This document shows positions 1 through 9,304 of a stretch of 64,000 nucleotides of DNA, piece after piece (position 1 is the first letter of the stretch; every line of letters starts with the position of its first letter). The DNA is from UBA6183 sp943372215 (GTDB taxonomy: Bacteria > Bacteroidota > Bacteroidia > UKL13-3): contig CALRXU020000001.1 of the NCBI GenBank assembly GCA_943372215.1, forward strand, positions 253,528 to 317,527, in the 5' to 3' direction. The notes under the pieces were generated by a model. It did not search any database, was not told the DNA's origin, and worked only from the letters and a program-made list of their open reading frames with translations. Both the position numbers and the translations under genes were made by a program.

Positions 1-2
1 CC

Positions 3-200
3 AAGCATGCAGTATCCTACATGGAATATCTTTTTGTGTTGCTTATTATTGCTGGTATGGTAACCACGTATTTGTTTACATTTAAATACACGAAATTGCA
101 ACAAAATAAAGTAGCAAAAATATTGCTGTATGGCATCATGACTGCCTTGGTTATTACCTATATGCAAGCCAAAGATCAATTTATTTATTTTCAGTTTTAA
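3..200 (+). CDS. C-terminal fragment of a membrane protein (5' end outside window)
   Basis: An open frame runs in from the window edge and stops with TAA at 198-200, giving about 65 residues. The fragment is hydrophobic, with one clear membrane segment (residues about 9-26, MEYLFVLLIIAGMV then TTYLF) and a second, weaker one (about 39-53). In this position, just upstream of glycosyltransferases in a polysaccharide cluster, an O-antigen polymerase/ligase or flippase C-terminus would be expected. That is inference from context only, as no family motif is visible in the fragment. Confidence 0.5.
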   Translation, partial: KHAVSYMEYLFVLLIIAGMVTTYLFTFKYTKLQQNKVAKILLYGIMTALVITYMQAKDQFIYFQF

Positions 201-316
201 CCCTGATAATGAATATGAACTGCAATGCCTTAACAAAACTGCATTTGACTACCGATACTTACGCTGGTAATTGAGCTTTGTTATAAACAGCCTATCAACC
301 TTTATTTATTAACCAA

Positions 317-1324
317 TTGGCCGCTGATTACTTATTTATAGGTACTTTTCTTTCTTCCAAAAAAGGATCATTAAGTGCATCTGAAACAGTTGCTAAGAAT
401 CTTCCTGAGAAACGGATTAAACTGGTTTCGTTCAAACAGAATAAAATCATCCGAATGCTTGATATTTTAATCAGCATTTTGAGGTTTAAAGGCCACGTTA
501 TTCATATTGAAATTTACAGCGGGCAGGCTTTTATCATTGCGCAGTTATCTGCAATGTTGGTCAATCCTAAAAAGCATAAACTAATATTTACTTTACACGG
601 TGGAATGTTAGCAGAGTTTCATAAAAAAAACACAACCAAAGTAAACAGCCTACTAAAGAAGGCCAATATGATTTGTACGCCTTCTTATTTCCTGCAACAG
701 TACTTTAATCAGCAAGGATTTAATGTAAGTTACCTACCAAATAGTGTTAACCTAAGTAAATTTGAGTATAGTCGTTCAGAGGTAAAACCATTCTCGATAT
801 TGTGGGTAAGAGCTTTTAATCAAATTTATAACCCCTCATTAGCCGTTCACATCTTAAAAGAAGTGAGCCAAAAGCACCCTACCGCCACTTTAACAATGGT
901 TGGACCAGATGGCGGATTGCTTCATGAAACACAAGTACTCATTAAAAGTCTAAACTTAACCTCCCGGATAAACATGGTTGGCCCAATAGATAATGATGCG
1001 TTGCATTGGTATTACCAAACCCATCAAGTGCTTATCAATACCACTTCGTATGAGAGTTTTGGCATTTCACTTATAGAGGGAGCAAGTTGTGGCATACCTA
1101 TTGTGTCAACAAGCGTTGGCGAAATCCCATATTTATGGCAACATAAAAAAAACATGCTTCTCGTAAATTCATTTAATGAAAAAGATTTTGCAATGATGAT
1201 TACAAAAATTTTCGATGATGCCGCCCTTGAAAAACAACTATCTGTTAACGCGCGACAAAAAGCGGAGCAATTTACCTGGGATGCAATAGCACCTCAGTGG
1301 ATTCAACTATTAGAAAACCAATGA
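317..1324 (+). CDS. GT4-family glycosyltransferase
   Basis: A 335-residue GT-B glycosyltransferase of family GT4, presumably adding one sugar to a lipid-linked surface glycan at the cytoplasmic face. The N-terminus (LFIGTFLSSKKGS) has the usual first beta strand and glycine-rich loop. The C-terminal half has the retaining-GT signature E-x7-E in YESFGISLIEGASCGIP, followed by the conserved STSVGEIPYLW. The open frame begins with a TTG at 317. The only ATG nearby in this frame (209) is cut off by a stop near 272, and the next Met is at residue 46, too late for the fold, so TTG or another non-ATG start is likely. The gene overlaps the next one by ATGA. The sugar specificity cannot be read from the sequence. 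Confidence 0.85.
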   Translation: MAADYLFIGTFLSSKKGSLSASETVAKNLPEKRIKLVSFKQNKIIRMLDILISILRFKGHVIHIEIYSGQAFIIAQLSAMLVNPKKHKLIFTLHGGMLAEFHKKNTTKVNSLLKKANMICTPSYFLQQYFNQQGFNVSYLPNSVNLSKFEYSRSEVKPFSILWVRAFNQIYNPSLAVHILKEVSQKHPTATLTMVGPDGGLLHETQVLIKSLNLTSRINMVGPIDNDALHWYYQTHQVLINTTSYESFGISLIEGASCGIPIVSTSVGEIPYLWQHKKNMLLVNSFNEKDFAMMITKIFDDAALEKQLSVNARQKAEQFTWDAIAPQWIQLLENQ

Positions 1325-2736
1325 AAAAGTTTTTAGAGAACTTATATTACAAACTCCCATTACCCCTGCAAAATATAGCCATTACTATATTTGGCTATAC
1401 CTGGTACAAACGCAGGTTTGGAGGGTTGTTTAAACAAGAGTTGGAGAAGTGCATGCAGCGCGACCATTACTCAGTACTTGAATGGAAAATTTACCAGGAA
1501 GAAACCTTACGCAACATATTGATACATGCCAATAATACAGTACCCTACTATACAAAACTATTTAAAGAGGCTGGACTATCAAAGGAGCAATTGCAACAGT
1601 TTAGCTTAACTGATTTGCCCAAACTTCCCTTTTTAGAAAAACAAACTTTTCGCGAACTAGGCACAACCGAAATGCTCTCTAGCCAGTTAGAACCCAATGG
1701 CGAATTTTTGTTTAGCAGCGGAAGCACGGGGACACCAACTAAAACATTGTATTCAACCAACATGCACCAACGGTATTTTGCCGTGTTTGAAAGCCGTTTA
1801 AACTACTGGGCAGGTATTGACTACAAAGTACCTCGTGGTGTTATTGGTGGTAGGCGCATTATTAGAGAGGGCGTTTCTACAGGCCCGTTCTACCGCTATA
1901 ACTATGTAGAGAAACAAACTTACTTCTCCGCTTATCATATCTCTGCAGCCACAGCAGCCAATTATGTGGAGGGCATGATTAAAAATAAAGTGGAGTACAT
2001 GACGGGTTATGCTAGTGCGAATTATTTTTTAGCCCGTTTTATTGAAGAGGCTGGCATTAAAGCCCCTAAACTCAGGGCAGTGCTTACTTCCAGTGAAAAA
2101 CTGACCCCTGAAATGCGCAATACCTTCAGGAGAGTTTATGGATGCGAAACATTTGACTCTTACAACGGAGTAGATTTATGCAACCTCATTTCAGAATGTG
2201 AACACCACAGCCTACATGTAGTGCCTGATGTGGGCATTGTAGAAATTATTCACCCAGATGGAACACCTTGCAAACCTGGAGAAACAGGAGAGATTATTTC
2301 TACAGGATTACTTAATCTAGACCAACCCTTGATACGTTACCGTATGGGTGATTATGTTACACTTAGTACCAACCAGCAATGTAAATGCGGAAGAAGCATG
2401 CCTGTAATTGACGAAATTGTGGGACGAATGGAAGATACGGTAGTTGGTCCGGACGGACGAGAAATGGTGCGCTTTCATGGTATTTTTATCAATGTGCTTT
2501 GTGTTATAGAAGCACAGGTAATACAACATACCCTCACTGATTTTGAAATTAAATTGGTGGTATCCAAACAGCCTGAAACAGCAGAACTTGAATTGATTGA
2601 AAAAAGAATGCGCTCACAACTGGGCAACATTAAATTAACCATTAACATGGTTAAAGAAATTCCACGAAATGCCAATGGCAAATTTAAAGCCGTTATTTCA
2701 CATGTAAATAAAAACAGAAACCTCTCAGGACATTAA
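1321..2736 (+). CDS. CapK / phenylacetate-CoA-ligase-like adenylate-forming protein
   Basis: About 471 residues, counted from the ATG that overlaps the upstream stop codon (ATGA). The frame stays open back to 1297, but the coupled ATG begins MKKFLENLYYKLP, the normal N-terminus of CapK-type proteins. The P-loop-like adenylation motif FSSGSTGTPTK is at about residue 132, and a motif of the PaaK/CapK family, RYRMGDYV, lies near residue 340. A CxC...C-like stretch (CKCGRSMPVIDEIVGR) follows. CapK-like proteins are common in polysaccharide clusters, where they are thought to activate or attach a non-sugar substituent. The actual substrate here is unknown. Confidence 0.8.
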   Translation: MKKFLENLYYKLPLPLQNIAITIFGYTWYKRRFGGLFKQELEKCMQRDHYSVLEWKIYQEETLRNILIHANNTVPYYTKLFKEAGLSKEQLQQFSLTDLPKLPFLEKQTFRELGTTEMLSSQLEPNGEFLFSSGSTGTPTKTLYSTNMHQRYFAVFESRLNYWAGIDYKVPRGVIGGRRIIREGVSTGPFYRYNYVEKQTYFSAYHISAATAANYVEGMIKNKVEYMTGYASANYFLARFIEEAGIKAPKLRAVLTSSEKLTPEMRNTFRRVYGCETFDSYNGVDLCNLISECEHHSLHVVPDVGIVEIIHPDGTPCKPGETGEIISTGLLNLDQPLIRYRMGDYVTLSTNQQCKCGRSMPVIDEIVGRMEDTVVGPDGREMVRFHGIFINVLCVIEAQVIQHTLTDFEIKLVVSKQPETAELELIEKRMRSQLGNIKLTINMVKEIPRNANGKFKAVISHVNKNRNLSGH

Positions 2737-2747
2737 ACAATACAAAA

Positions 2748-3359
2748 GTGGTTACGATTATAGATTACGGGATGGGCAATTTAGGTTCCATCAAAAACAT
2801 CATTAAAAAAATTGGGCATCAGTCTGAAATAACGGCTGATAAAGATAAAATAGCAGCCGCAGACAAACTCATACTTCCTGGTGTTGGCTCATTTGACAAG
2901 GCTATGTCGAATTTAGCAGAGCTTGGTTTAATTGAGTTGATTCAACAAAAAGCAGCCGAAGGCACACCATTATTGGGCATTTGTTTGGGAATGCAATTGC
3001 TTGCCAACGGCAGTGAAGAAGGCGTCTTGCCTGGCCTTGGTATTATCCCCGGCCAAGTTAAAAAGTTTGAAGTAACCGCTCCTTTAAAAGTGCCACACAT
3101 GGGGTGGAATGTAGTTGAATACAACAAACAATGTGGCTTATACCAAGGATTTGATGCCTTTGAAGAAACTCGCTTTTATTTTGTACACTCCTACCATTAC
3201 GTGTGCAACCAGCCAGAACAAGTTGCAGGAACAACCATTTATCAAACACCCTTTACCTCATCTGTATTTCACAAAAATGTTTATGGGGCACAATTTCATC
3301 CTGAAAAAAGCCATAAGTATGGCATGCTGTTGCTTAAAAATTTTATTGAACAATTGTAA
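2748..3359 (+). CDS. hisH: HisH-type glutamine amidotransferase subunit
   Basis: Class I glutamine amidotransferase of 203 residues that releases ammonia from glutamine. The nucleophile is the Cys in LLGICLGMQLL (about residue 78). The catalytic His-Glu pair is in GAQFHPEKSHKYG near the C-terminus. GTG start at 2748. HisF follows with a one-base TAATG overlap. No other histidine-biosynthesis gene is present. Instead a WbpG-type amidotransferase lies directly downstream, so this copy most likely supplies ammonia for amidination of a sugar, as HisH2/HisF2 do in the Pseudomonas O-antigen pathway. A role in histidine synthesis is the alternative. Confidence 0.9.
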   Translation: MVTIIDYGMGNLGSIKNIIKKIGHQSEITADKDKIAAADKLILPGVGSFDKAMSNLAELGLIELIQQKAAEGTPLLGICLGMQLLANGSEEGVLPGLGIIPGQVKKFEVTAPLKVPHMGWNVVEYNKQCGLYQGFDAFEETRFYFVHSYHYVCNQPEQVAGTTIYQTPFTSSVFHKNVYGAQFHPEKSHKYGMLLLKNFIEQL

Positions 3360-4117
3360 TGCTTAGAACAAGAATAATTCCCGTTTTATTATTGCGCAAT
3401 AAGGGCCTCGTTAAAACTGTAAAGTTTAAGGAAGGCAAATACATTGGCGACCCTATTAATGCGGTTAAAATATTTAACGACAAGGAAGTGGACGAATTGG
3501 TGCTGCTTGATATAGATGCCAGCAAAGAAAACCGCAAGCCAGACTTTGAAGCCATTAAGGACATTGCCTCTGAAGCCTTTATGCCGCTGGCTTATGGCGG
3601 TGGTATCAATGAGTTGGACGATATTAAAAAACTCTTTGCCATAGGCGTTGAAAAAGTAATCATCAACTCAGCCGCATTACAAAACTTAAACTTAATTACA
3701 CAGGCTGCAGAAATTTTTGGCGACCAAAGTATTGTGGTATGTATTGATGTTACAAAAAACTTTTGGGGCAAATACCAAATCCATGCACACGCCAATAAAA
3801 AACACCAATATCAGGATGTGGTAGAATATGCACAACTGGCAGAGCAAGCAGGGGCAGGAGAAATTATTTTAAACCATGTTGATTTAGACGGAACAATGAC
3901 TGGGTATGATTTGAAACTGATAGAAAAAGTTTCACAAAGCATTAAAGTTCCTTTAGTGGCCTGCGGTGGTGCTGGCGATATTCAAGATTTAAAAAAAGGA
4001 TTTGATGCAGGTGCCTCAGCACTGGCGGCAGGAAGTCTTTTCGTGTATCACGGTCCACATAAAGCAGTGCTTATTAATTTCCCAACACAACAACAACTTA
4101 AACAACTATTTAGTTAA
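3359..4117 (+). CDS. hisF: HisF-type cyclase / ammonia-channel subunit
   Basis: A 252-residue TIM barrel of the HisF family, starting in the hisH stop codon (TAATG). The N-terminus RTRIIPVLLLRNKGLVKTVKF departs from the canonical histidine-pathway HisF (RIIPCLDV-x-GRVVKG): the CLDV motif with the catalytic Asp is replaced by VLLL. This is typical of the HisF paralogues linked to amidino-sugar synthesis. The second-half motifs VACGGAGDI and ALAAGSLF form the phosphate-binding loops. The likely job is to dock HisH and channel ammonia to the neighbouring WbpG-like enzyme rather than to make imidazole glycerol phosphate. Confidence 0.88.
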   Translation: MLRTRIIPVLLLRNKGLVKTVKFKEGKYIGDPINAVKIFNDKEVDELVLLDIDASKENRKPDFEAIKDIASEAFMPLAYGGGINELDDIKKLFAIGVEKVIINSAALQNLNLITQAAEIFGDQSIVVCIDVTKNFWGKYQIHAHANKKHQYQDVVEYAQLAEQAGAGEIILNHVDLDGTMTGYDLKLIEKVSQSIKVPLVACGGAGDIQDLKKGFDAGASALAAGSLFVYHGPHKAVLINFPTQQQLKQLFS

Positions 4118-4129
4118 CAAATAACGATT

Positions 4130-5266
4130 ATGTTAGAAAGACCTTATCAGATTTGCAGCAAAACCGTTATGGATACCATAGGCGATCCCAACATTACCTT
4201 TGACGAAAATGGCGTATGCAACTATTACCATGAATATAAAGCAAAACTTGCCGTTAGAGTTCCCTCTCCCGAAGAAGGAAAAAAGCAACTTGAAGCAACC
4301 ATTGAAAAAATAAAACAAGATGGCAAAGGCAAAAAATACGATTGTTTAATTGGTGTAAGCGGTGGCGTAGACAGTACCTATGTTGCTTATCTGGTAAAAC
4401 AACTTGGATTACGTCCATTAGCCGTGCATCTTGACAATGGCTGGGACTCAGAACTTGCGGTGAAAAATATTGAAAACATCCTCAATAAACTCGGAATAGA
4501 TTTATTTACCGAAGTATTGGATTGGAATGAATTCCGTGATTTGCAACTTTCCTTCCTCAAAGCCTCAACACCCGATGGTGAAATACCCACTGACCATGCT
4601 ATTGTAACTGTGATGTACACCATTGCTGCTAAATATGGGATTAAATACATCATCAGTGGGCAAAACTTCCGCAACGAGGGTATGCTCCCTCCTTCGTGGG
4701 CAAGAGGTTACCTGGATTGGAAGTACATTCGCTCAGTACAAAAAATATTTGGCACACAAAAGCTCAAAACCTTTCCTCACCTCACTGTGCCACAATTTAT
4801 TTACTACAATACCATTAAGGGAATTAAAAACATCTCCATCCTTAATTATATTGAGTTTAATAAAGCAGAAGCCATGAAAATTATACAAGATGAATTGGGC
4901 TGGCAGTATTACGGAGGCAAACACTATGAATCTATTTACACCAGGTTTTATCAGGCGTATATTTTACCAAAAAAGTTTAACATTGATAAACGCAAAGCTC
5001 ATTTAACCTGCCTAATCATTTCAACAGGAGAAGTAACACGAGAAAGTGCTTTAGAGGCTTTAAAAGCACCTACGGCTGACCCTAAACTCATGGAAGATGA
5101 CAAAGAGTACGTGATTAAAAAACTGGGAATAACCCCACAGGATTTTGATAATATCATGAACGCGCCTATTAAATCCATTGAAGATTACCCCAATATCCAT
5201 TACCTGGAAAAAGGCTTTAGAAAAATGTTGTTGCGTTTACGAAGAATGAAATTGATGCCAAACTAA
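4130..5266 (+). CDS. N-acetyl sugar amidotransferase (WbpG/PP-loop family)
   Basis: A 378-residue PP-loop ATPase of the WbpG / N-acetyl-sugar amidotransferase family, which uses ammonia to turn an acetamido group into an acetamidino group. The PP-loop SGGVDSTY is at about residue 79. The family N-terminal module is recognisable (CSKTVMDT...ITFDENGVCNYY), but each expected CxxC pair retains only its first cysteine (CSKT, CNYY), so metal binding at this site may be weak or lost. The gene sits 12 bases after hisF and 3 bases before wecB, supporting a translationally linked hisH-hisF-amidotransferase unit acting on a UDP-sugar or glycan precursor. Confidence 0.85.
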   Translation: MLERPYQICSKTVMDTIGDPNITFDENGVCNYYHEYKAKLAVRVPSPEEGKKQLEATIEKIKQDGKGKKYDCLIGVSGGVDSTYVAYLVKQLGLRPLAVHLDNGWDSELAVKNIENILNKLGIDLFTEVLDWNEFRDLQLSFLKASTPDGEIPTDHAIVTVMYTIAAKYGIKYIISGQNFRNEGMLPPSWARGYLDWKYIRSVQKIFGTQKLKTFPHLTVPQFIYYNTIKGIKNISILNYIEFNKAEAMKIIQDELGWQYYGGKHYESIYTRFYQAYILPKKFNIDKRKAHLTCLIISTGEVTRESALEALKAPTADPKLMEDDKEYVIKKLGITPQDFDNIMNAPIKSIEDYPNIHYLEKGFRKMLLRLRRMKLMPN

Positions 5267-5269
5267 TCC

Positions 5270-6346
5270 ATGAAAATTTTAACCATCGTTGGCGCAAGGC
5301 CACAATTTGTAAAAGCCGCAGCCCTGTCGCGCGAGATAAAAAAACATCCACAACTCCAAGAAATTATTGTGCATACAGGGCAACACTTTGATGCCAATAT
5401 GAGCGATGTATTTTTTGAAGAAATGGACATTCCAAAACCTCATTACAATTTAAACATCAATGGACTTTCGCATGGCGCCATGACTGGGCAAATGTTGGAA
5501 GAATTGGAAAAAGTAATGATAGCCGAAAAGCCTGATGTGGTATTGGTATATGGCGATACCAACTCTACCATTGCTGGAGCATTGGCGGCTAAAAAACTAC
5601 ACATTAAAGTAGCCCATGTAGAAGCAGGGTTGCGCAGCTTTAATATGCAAATGCCTGAAGAAATAAATCGCATATTAACAGATCGAATAAGCGACTGGTT
5701 ACTTTGCCCTACTGATGCCGCATTACTCAATTTAAAAAATGAAGGTTACGATAACATCAACACCAAAGTAATTAAAACAGGCGATGTAATGGAAGATGCG
5801 GCCCTGTTTTATGCAGAGCAAGCCGCCACAAAATCAACCATATTACAAACCCTAGGCTTAACAAATAAACCATTTATACTGGCCACCATTCATCGTGCTG
5901 AAAATACGGATAGCCCGGAAAACCTTGGCAATATCATAGCCGCTTTTAATGAGCTCAGCAAAACGCACCAAGTGATATTGCCATTGCATCCACGCACAAA
6001 AAAAATCATTGAACAACAACAACTGCAAACCCATTTTACCTGCATAGAGCCGATTGGCTATTTTGATATGATTGCCTTATTGCAAAACTGTGCCTTGGTA
6101 ATTACAGATAGCGGAGGCTTGCAAAAAGAAGCCTTCTTCTTCCGCAAGTTTTGCATCACCACCAGAGAACAAACCGAGTGGGTTGAATTGGTTGAAAATG
6201 GCTATAATGCCGTTGTAGGAACTAATCGGCAAAACATCATTCAACAAGCAAATGCCTTTATAAAGCAACCTTATCCTCAGGTAAAAAATTTATACGGCAA
6301 TGGCAATGCATGCGCTAACATTTGTACAGCACTGTTGGCACAATAA
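5270..6346 (+). CDS. wecB: UDP-N-acetylglucosamine 2-epimerase (non-hydrolysing)
   Basis: 358 residues, the usual length of the WecB family, which interconverts UDP-GlcNAc and UDP-ManNAc. The family is recognised from GARPQFVKAAAL at the N-terminus, VHTGQHFDANMSDVFF, VYGDTNST, AHVEAGLRSF, MPEEINRILTD (which holds family active-site acidic residues) and TIHRAENTD. The C-terminus has ITDSGGLQKEA. No UDP-ManNAc dehydrogenase is visible in the window, so the epimerised sugar may be used as such, or an enzyme upstream of position 1 may act on it. Confidence 0.93.
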   Translation: MKILTIVGARPQFVKAAALSREIKKHPQLQEIIVHTGQHFDANMSDVFFEEMDIPKPHYNLNINGLSHGAMTGQMLEELEKVMIAEKPDVVLVYGDTNSTIAGALAAKKLHIKVAHVEAGLRSFNMQMPEEINRILTDRISDWLLCPTDAALLNLKNEGYDNINTKVIKTGDVMEDAALFYAEQAATKSTILQTLGLTNKPFILATIHRAENTDSPENLGNIIAAFNELSKTHQVILPLHPRTKKIIEQQQLQTHFTCIEPIGYFDMIALLQNCALVITDSGGLQKEAFFFRKFCITTREQTEWVELVENGYNAVVGTNRQNIIQQANAFIKQPYPQVKNLYGNGNACANICTALLAQ

Positions 6347-6376
6347 ACACAATTACCTTGGTTCTGTTTTCCTAAC

Positions 6377-7597
6377 ATGAAAATACTTTTATTAACACAA
6401 TATTTCCCACCAGAAACCGGAGCGCCTCAAAACAGGTTGCACTCCTTAGCCACCAACCTTACACAACTGGGTGCAGAGGTAACTGTACTAACAGCTATGC
6501 CCAACTATCCTAAAATGGAAATAGCTGAGGCATACAAAGGGAAATGGTATCTGAAAGAAACAGATGGTAACCTAACCATCCACCGCAGTTGGATTTTTGT
6601 AAAAAAAAGTAAAGCGGTATCAGCCCGTTTGCTCAACTATTTCTCGTTTGTTTTTTCGGCATTGTATGTTGGCTTATTTAAAATAAGTAAACACTATGTC
6701 ATTATTTGTGAATCGCCTCCACTTTTTTTAGGTATCACAGCCATGTTACTAAAGTGGGTAAAAGGATCTAAACTGGTTTTTAATGTATCGGACTTATGGC
6801 CTGAAAGCGCAGAGAAACTGAACATTGTTACCAACAAGATAATGCTTGGACTATCTTACCAATTAGAAGCACGCATTTATAAAACAGCCCATTTGGTAAG
6901 CGGCCAAACACAAGGAATTGTGCATAGCGTAAAATCACGATTTCCGCAAGTAAAAACATTTTGGTTTAGAAACGGCATTGACTTAACTGTTTTTAACATC
7001 CATGCCACAGGCAGCGAAATGCGAACCAACTTAAAAGCCACATCAAACGAATTTATCTTGATGTATGCTGGAGTAATTGGTCACGCACAAGGATTAGATG
7101 TGATTGTAAAAGCCGCGAACCTATTAAAACACAATAAAAACATTCGTTTTGTGTTAGCTGGCGATGGCCCTGAAAAACCCGAACTCCAAGCCTTAATAGA
7201 AAAGTTGCAGCTCACCAATATTGAGTTTCTTCCAAACCTTTCAAGGGATAAAATGCCCGCATTGATTGCAGCTTGCAATGCCTACATTGTACCCTTAAAG
7301 AAAAATGATTTGTTCCTTGGCGCCATTCCCTCAAAACTGTTTGAACCACTTGCAATGGCTAAACCTATTTTATTAGGTGTTGATGGAGAAGCCAAAAATT
7401 TATTTATAGAAAAAGTGGCCTGCGGTTTGCATTTTGAACCAGAAAATGAACATGCGCTGGCCGAGGCTATTAGTCAATTGTATAACTCCCCAACATTAAC
7501 AGAAAAACTGGGTAAACAAGGACAAGAATATGTACTAGAAAAGTTTGAGCGTTCGCAGATTGCCCAGGAATTTTTCGCCCAACTTAATCAGTTGTAA
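6377..7597 (+). CDS. GT4-family glycosyltransferase, WbuB-like
   Basis: 406 residues with a GT-B fold. The N-terminus LLLTQYFPPETGAPQNR is the signature of the WbuB group of GT4 transferases, which transfer acetamido sugars such as L-FucNAc. The hydrophobic stretch at about residues 92-126 (FSFVFSALYVGLFKIS and onward) is typical of this group and suggests membrane association. In the C-terminal domain IPSKLFEPLAMAKPILLG holds the nucleotide-sugar Glu. Specificity is inferred only from similarity. Confidence 0.87.
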   Translation: MKILLLTQYFPPETGAPQNRLHSLATNLTQLGAEVTVLTAMPNYPKMEIAEAYKGKWYLKETDGNLTIHRSWIFVKKSKAVSARLLNYFSFVFSALYVGLFKISKHYVIICESPPLFLGITAMLLKWVKGSKLVFNVSDLWPESAEKLNIVTNKIMLGLSYQLEARIYKTAHLVSGQTQGIVHSVKSRFPQVKTFWFRNGIDLTVFNIHATGSEMRTNLKATSNEFILMYAGVIGHAQGLDVIVKAANLLKHNKNIRFVLAGDGPEKPELQALIEKLQLTNIEFLPNLSRDKMPALIAACNAYIVPLKKNDLFLGAIPSKLFEPLAMAKPILLGVDGEAKNLFIEKVACGLHFEPENEHALAEAISQLYNSPTLTEKLGKQGQEYVLEKFERSQIAQEFFAQLNQL

Positions 7598-7605
7598 TCA
7601 TCCAA

Positions 7606-8613
7606 ATGTTGGACAATCATTCTTCACTTGTTTCTGTTATTGTGGTTTGCAAAAATGAATCAACTTACATTGCAGACTGCGTTGAGGCCATTCTCAATCA
7701 ACAACTCAACAACTCTGCATTAGAAGTTATAGTGGTGGATGGAAAAAGTGATGACGGTAGTATGCAAATCTTAACGCAGAAATACGCATCGCAAATTACC
7801 ATACTAAACAATGAAAATGGGTACACCCCACATGGCATTAACATGGGCATTCAAGCAGCAAAAGGCAACTACATTGCCATTGTTGGTGCCAGAAGTATTC
7901 TTTCTTCGGAATATTTAGCACATTGCATACAGCACTTAAACAACCACAAAAAAACTTGGTGTGTTGGAGGCAAAATTATTCAGGCAGGCTCCGATAATGT
8001 TTCTAATAGCATTGCCATTGCCATGAGTTCAGCAGCGGGTGTAGGTTTATTTAATTTCAGAACCATCCATAAAAGCCGCAAAGTCGATACGGTAAGTTGC
8101 CCGGTAATGCCCAAACATGTAATACAATCCATTGGCTTGTTTGATGAATCATTTATCCGAAACCAAGACGATGATTACAGCTTTAGAATAATAAAAGCAG
8201 GAGGCGAAATATTTCAACTGTCCAACATTCACTCCACCTACTTTGTCCGCCAGCAATTTTCTCAACTATACAAGCAATATTTTCAATATGGATTCTGGAA
8301 AATCCTATTGAATAAAAAGCATAGAACCGTTACATCCTTGCGGCAACTTTTCCCTGCAATGTTTATATTAAGTGGCCTGGTAACTTTTTTATTCATTTCC
8401 CTAAACATTGCAATTGTTGAATTTTTTTTATACTTGTTAATCATAAGTTTAACCGCATTGTACAACCTAAGAAAAAAGCCTGGTTCATTTCTACTCATTA
8501 TAAAGAGTATTATAACCATTCACATGGCTTATGGCTTAGGTTATTGGTATGGCATTTGGGAAATATTGGTAAAAAACAATGTACCTCAAAAATTAAAAAC
8601 ATTATCCAGATAA
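7606..8613 (+). CDS. GT2-family glycosyltransferase with C-terminal membrane segments
   Basis: 335 residues. The N-terminal GT-A domain shows VSVIVVCKNES, EVIVVDGKSDDGS and, at about residue 185, the acceptor-side motif NQDDDYSFRI, where ED is usual (here DD). The C-terminus carries two closely spaced hydrophobic segments (about 247-286) followed by a further one, as in ExoA-type polysaccharide transferases. The gene starts 8 bases after the WbuB-like gene and ends 5 bases before the GNAT gene, so they are one transcription unit. The donor sugar is unknown. Confidence 0.87.
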   Translation: MLDNHSSLVSVIVVCKNESTYIADCVEAILNQQLNNSALEVIVVDGKSDDGSMQILTQKYASQITILNNENGYTPHGINMGIQAAKGNYIAIVGARSILSSEYLAHCIQHLNNHKKTWCVGGKIIQAGSDNVSNSIAIAMSSAAGVGLFNFRTIHKSRKVDTVSCPVMPKHVIQSIGLFDESFIRNQDDDYSFRIIKAGGEIFQLSNIHSTYFVRQQFSQLYKQYFQYGFWKILLNKKHRTVTSLRQLFPAMFILSGLVTFLFISLNIAIVEFFLYLLIISLTALYNLRKKPGSFLLIIKSIITIHMAYGLGYWYGIWEILVKNNVPQKLKTLSR

Positions 8614-8618
8614 CCTGA

Positions 8619-9293
8619 ATGGAATACAATATTAAAGACGCCCAAATAAACGACTTAGGTAAAATTGCTACATGCCATATTGCTGCATTTCCCGACTCAT
8701 TAACAAGCAAATTAGGGGTCGAGTTTATCAGCAATATGTTTAAATGGTACTTAAGTGGTAGCAATAAATTTTTGTTTTGGATTGAAGAAAACAACCAATG
8801 TATTGGCTATTGTGGGGGCTATGTAATGGATGGCTCAGATGCTTATGGAGCAAGTTCAGGAATGACACAATTTGGATTTAACAGCGCCATTAAGGCCATG
8901 CTGTTGCGCCCGTGGTTGTTTTTCCACCCTGAAGTCATTTCGAAGTATAAGTTTATCTGGACCAACCTGAAAAGGCGTGTAAAAAAAACACTTGGCGCAA
9001 AGCCTGACAAGCCAGTAGTGCTTAAAGTCCAAACCCTAAATACCGCTAATGAGTTACAAGCTGGTTTGGTTATTATTGGCGTATCACCTCAACTGCATAA
9101 AAAAGGCATAGGCAGTTTGTTGCAAATTGAATTTGAAAAACGCGCCACACTACAAAAAGCAACCCTCTTATCCCTTTCAGTAAGGCGACTGAATGAAAAA
9201 GCCATCTCTTCTTATAAAAGAAACGGGTGGGAAATACAGGCAGATGAAGGCCCTTCTTTTTTAATGACCAAAAAACTGACAACTAACCATTAA
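8619..9293 (+). CDS. GNAT-family N-acetyltransferase
   Basis: 224 residues. The acetyl-CoA-binding motif is in VSPQLHKKGIGSLLQIEFEK (Q/R-x-x-G-x-G/A type, about residues 155-165), followed by LSVRRLNEKAISSYKRNGW, the usual last strand-helix of the GNAT fold. The N-terminal half begins IKDAQINDLGKIATCHIAAFP. The central region (about 85-130) is longer than in minimal GNATs and rich in basic residues. In this operon it most likely N-acetylates an aminosugar intermediate, possibly the amine made by the DegT aminotransferase downstream. A peptide or protein substrate cannot be excluded. Confidence 0.8.
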   Translation: MEYNIKDAQINDLGKIATCHIAAFPDSLTSKLGVEFISNMFKWYLSGSNKFLFWIEENNQCIGYCGGYVMDGSDAYGASSGMTQFGFNSAIKAMLLRPWLFFHPEVISKYKFIWTNLKRRVKKTLGAKPDKPVVLKVQTLNTANELQAGLVIIGVSPQLHKKGIGSLLQIEFEKRATLQKATLLSLSVRRLNEKAISSYKRNGWEIQADEGPSFLMTKKLTTNH

Positions 9294-9304
9294 TAATATA
9301 CCAT

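Noticed and set aside
209..274. A short ORF starting at ATG 209 as the true start of the first glycosyltransferase
   Set aside because: It is in frame with 317 but stops after 21 codons, and another stop follows before 317. It encodes nothing recognisable.
2748..4117. hisH and hisF as part of a histidine operon
   Set aside because: No other his gene is present. The HisF N-terminus lacks the canonical catalytic motif, and the next gene is a WbpG-type amidotransferase.
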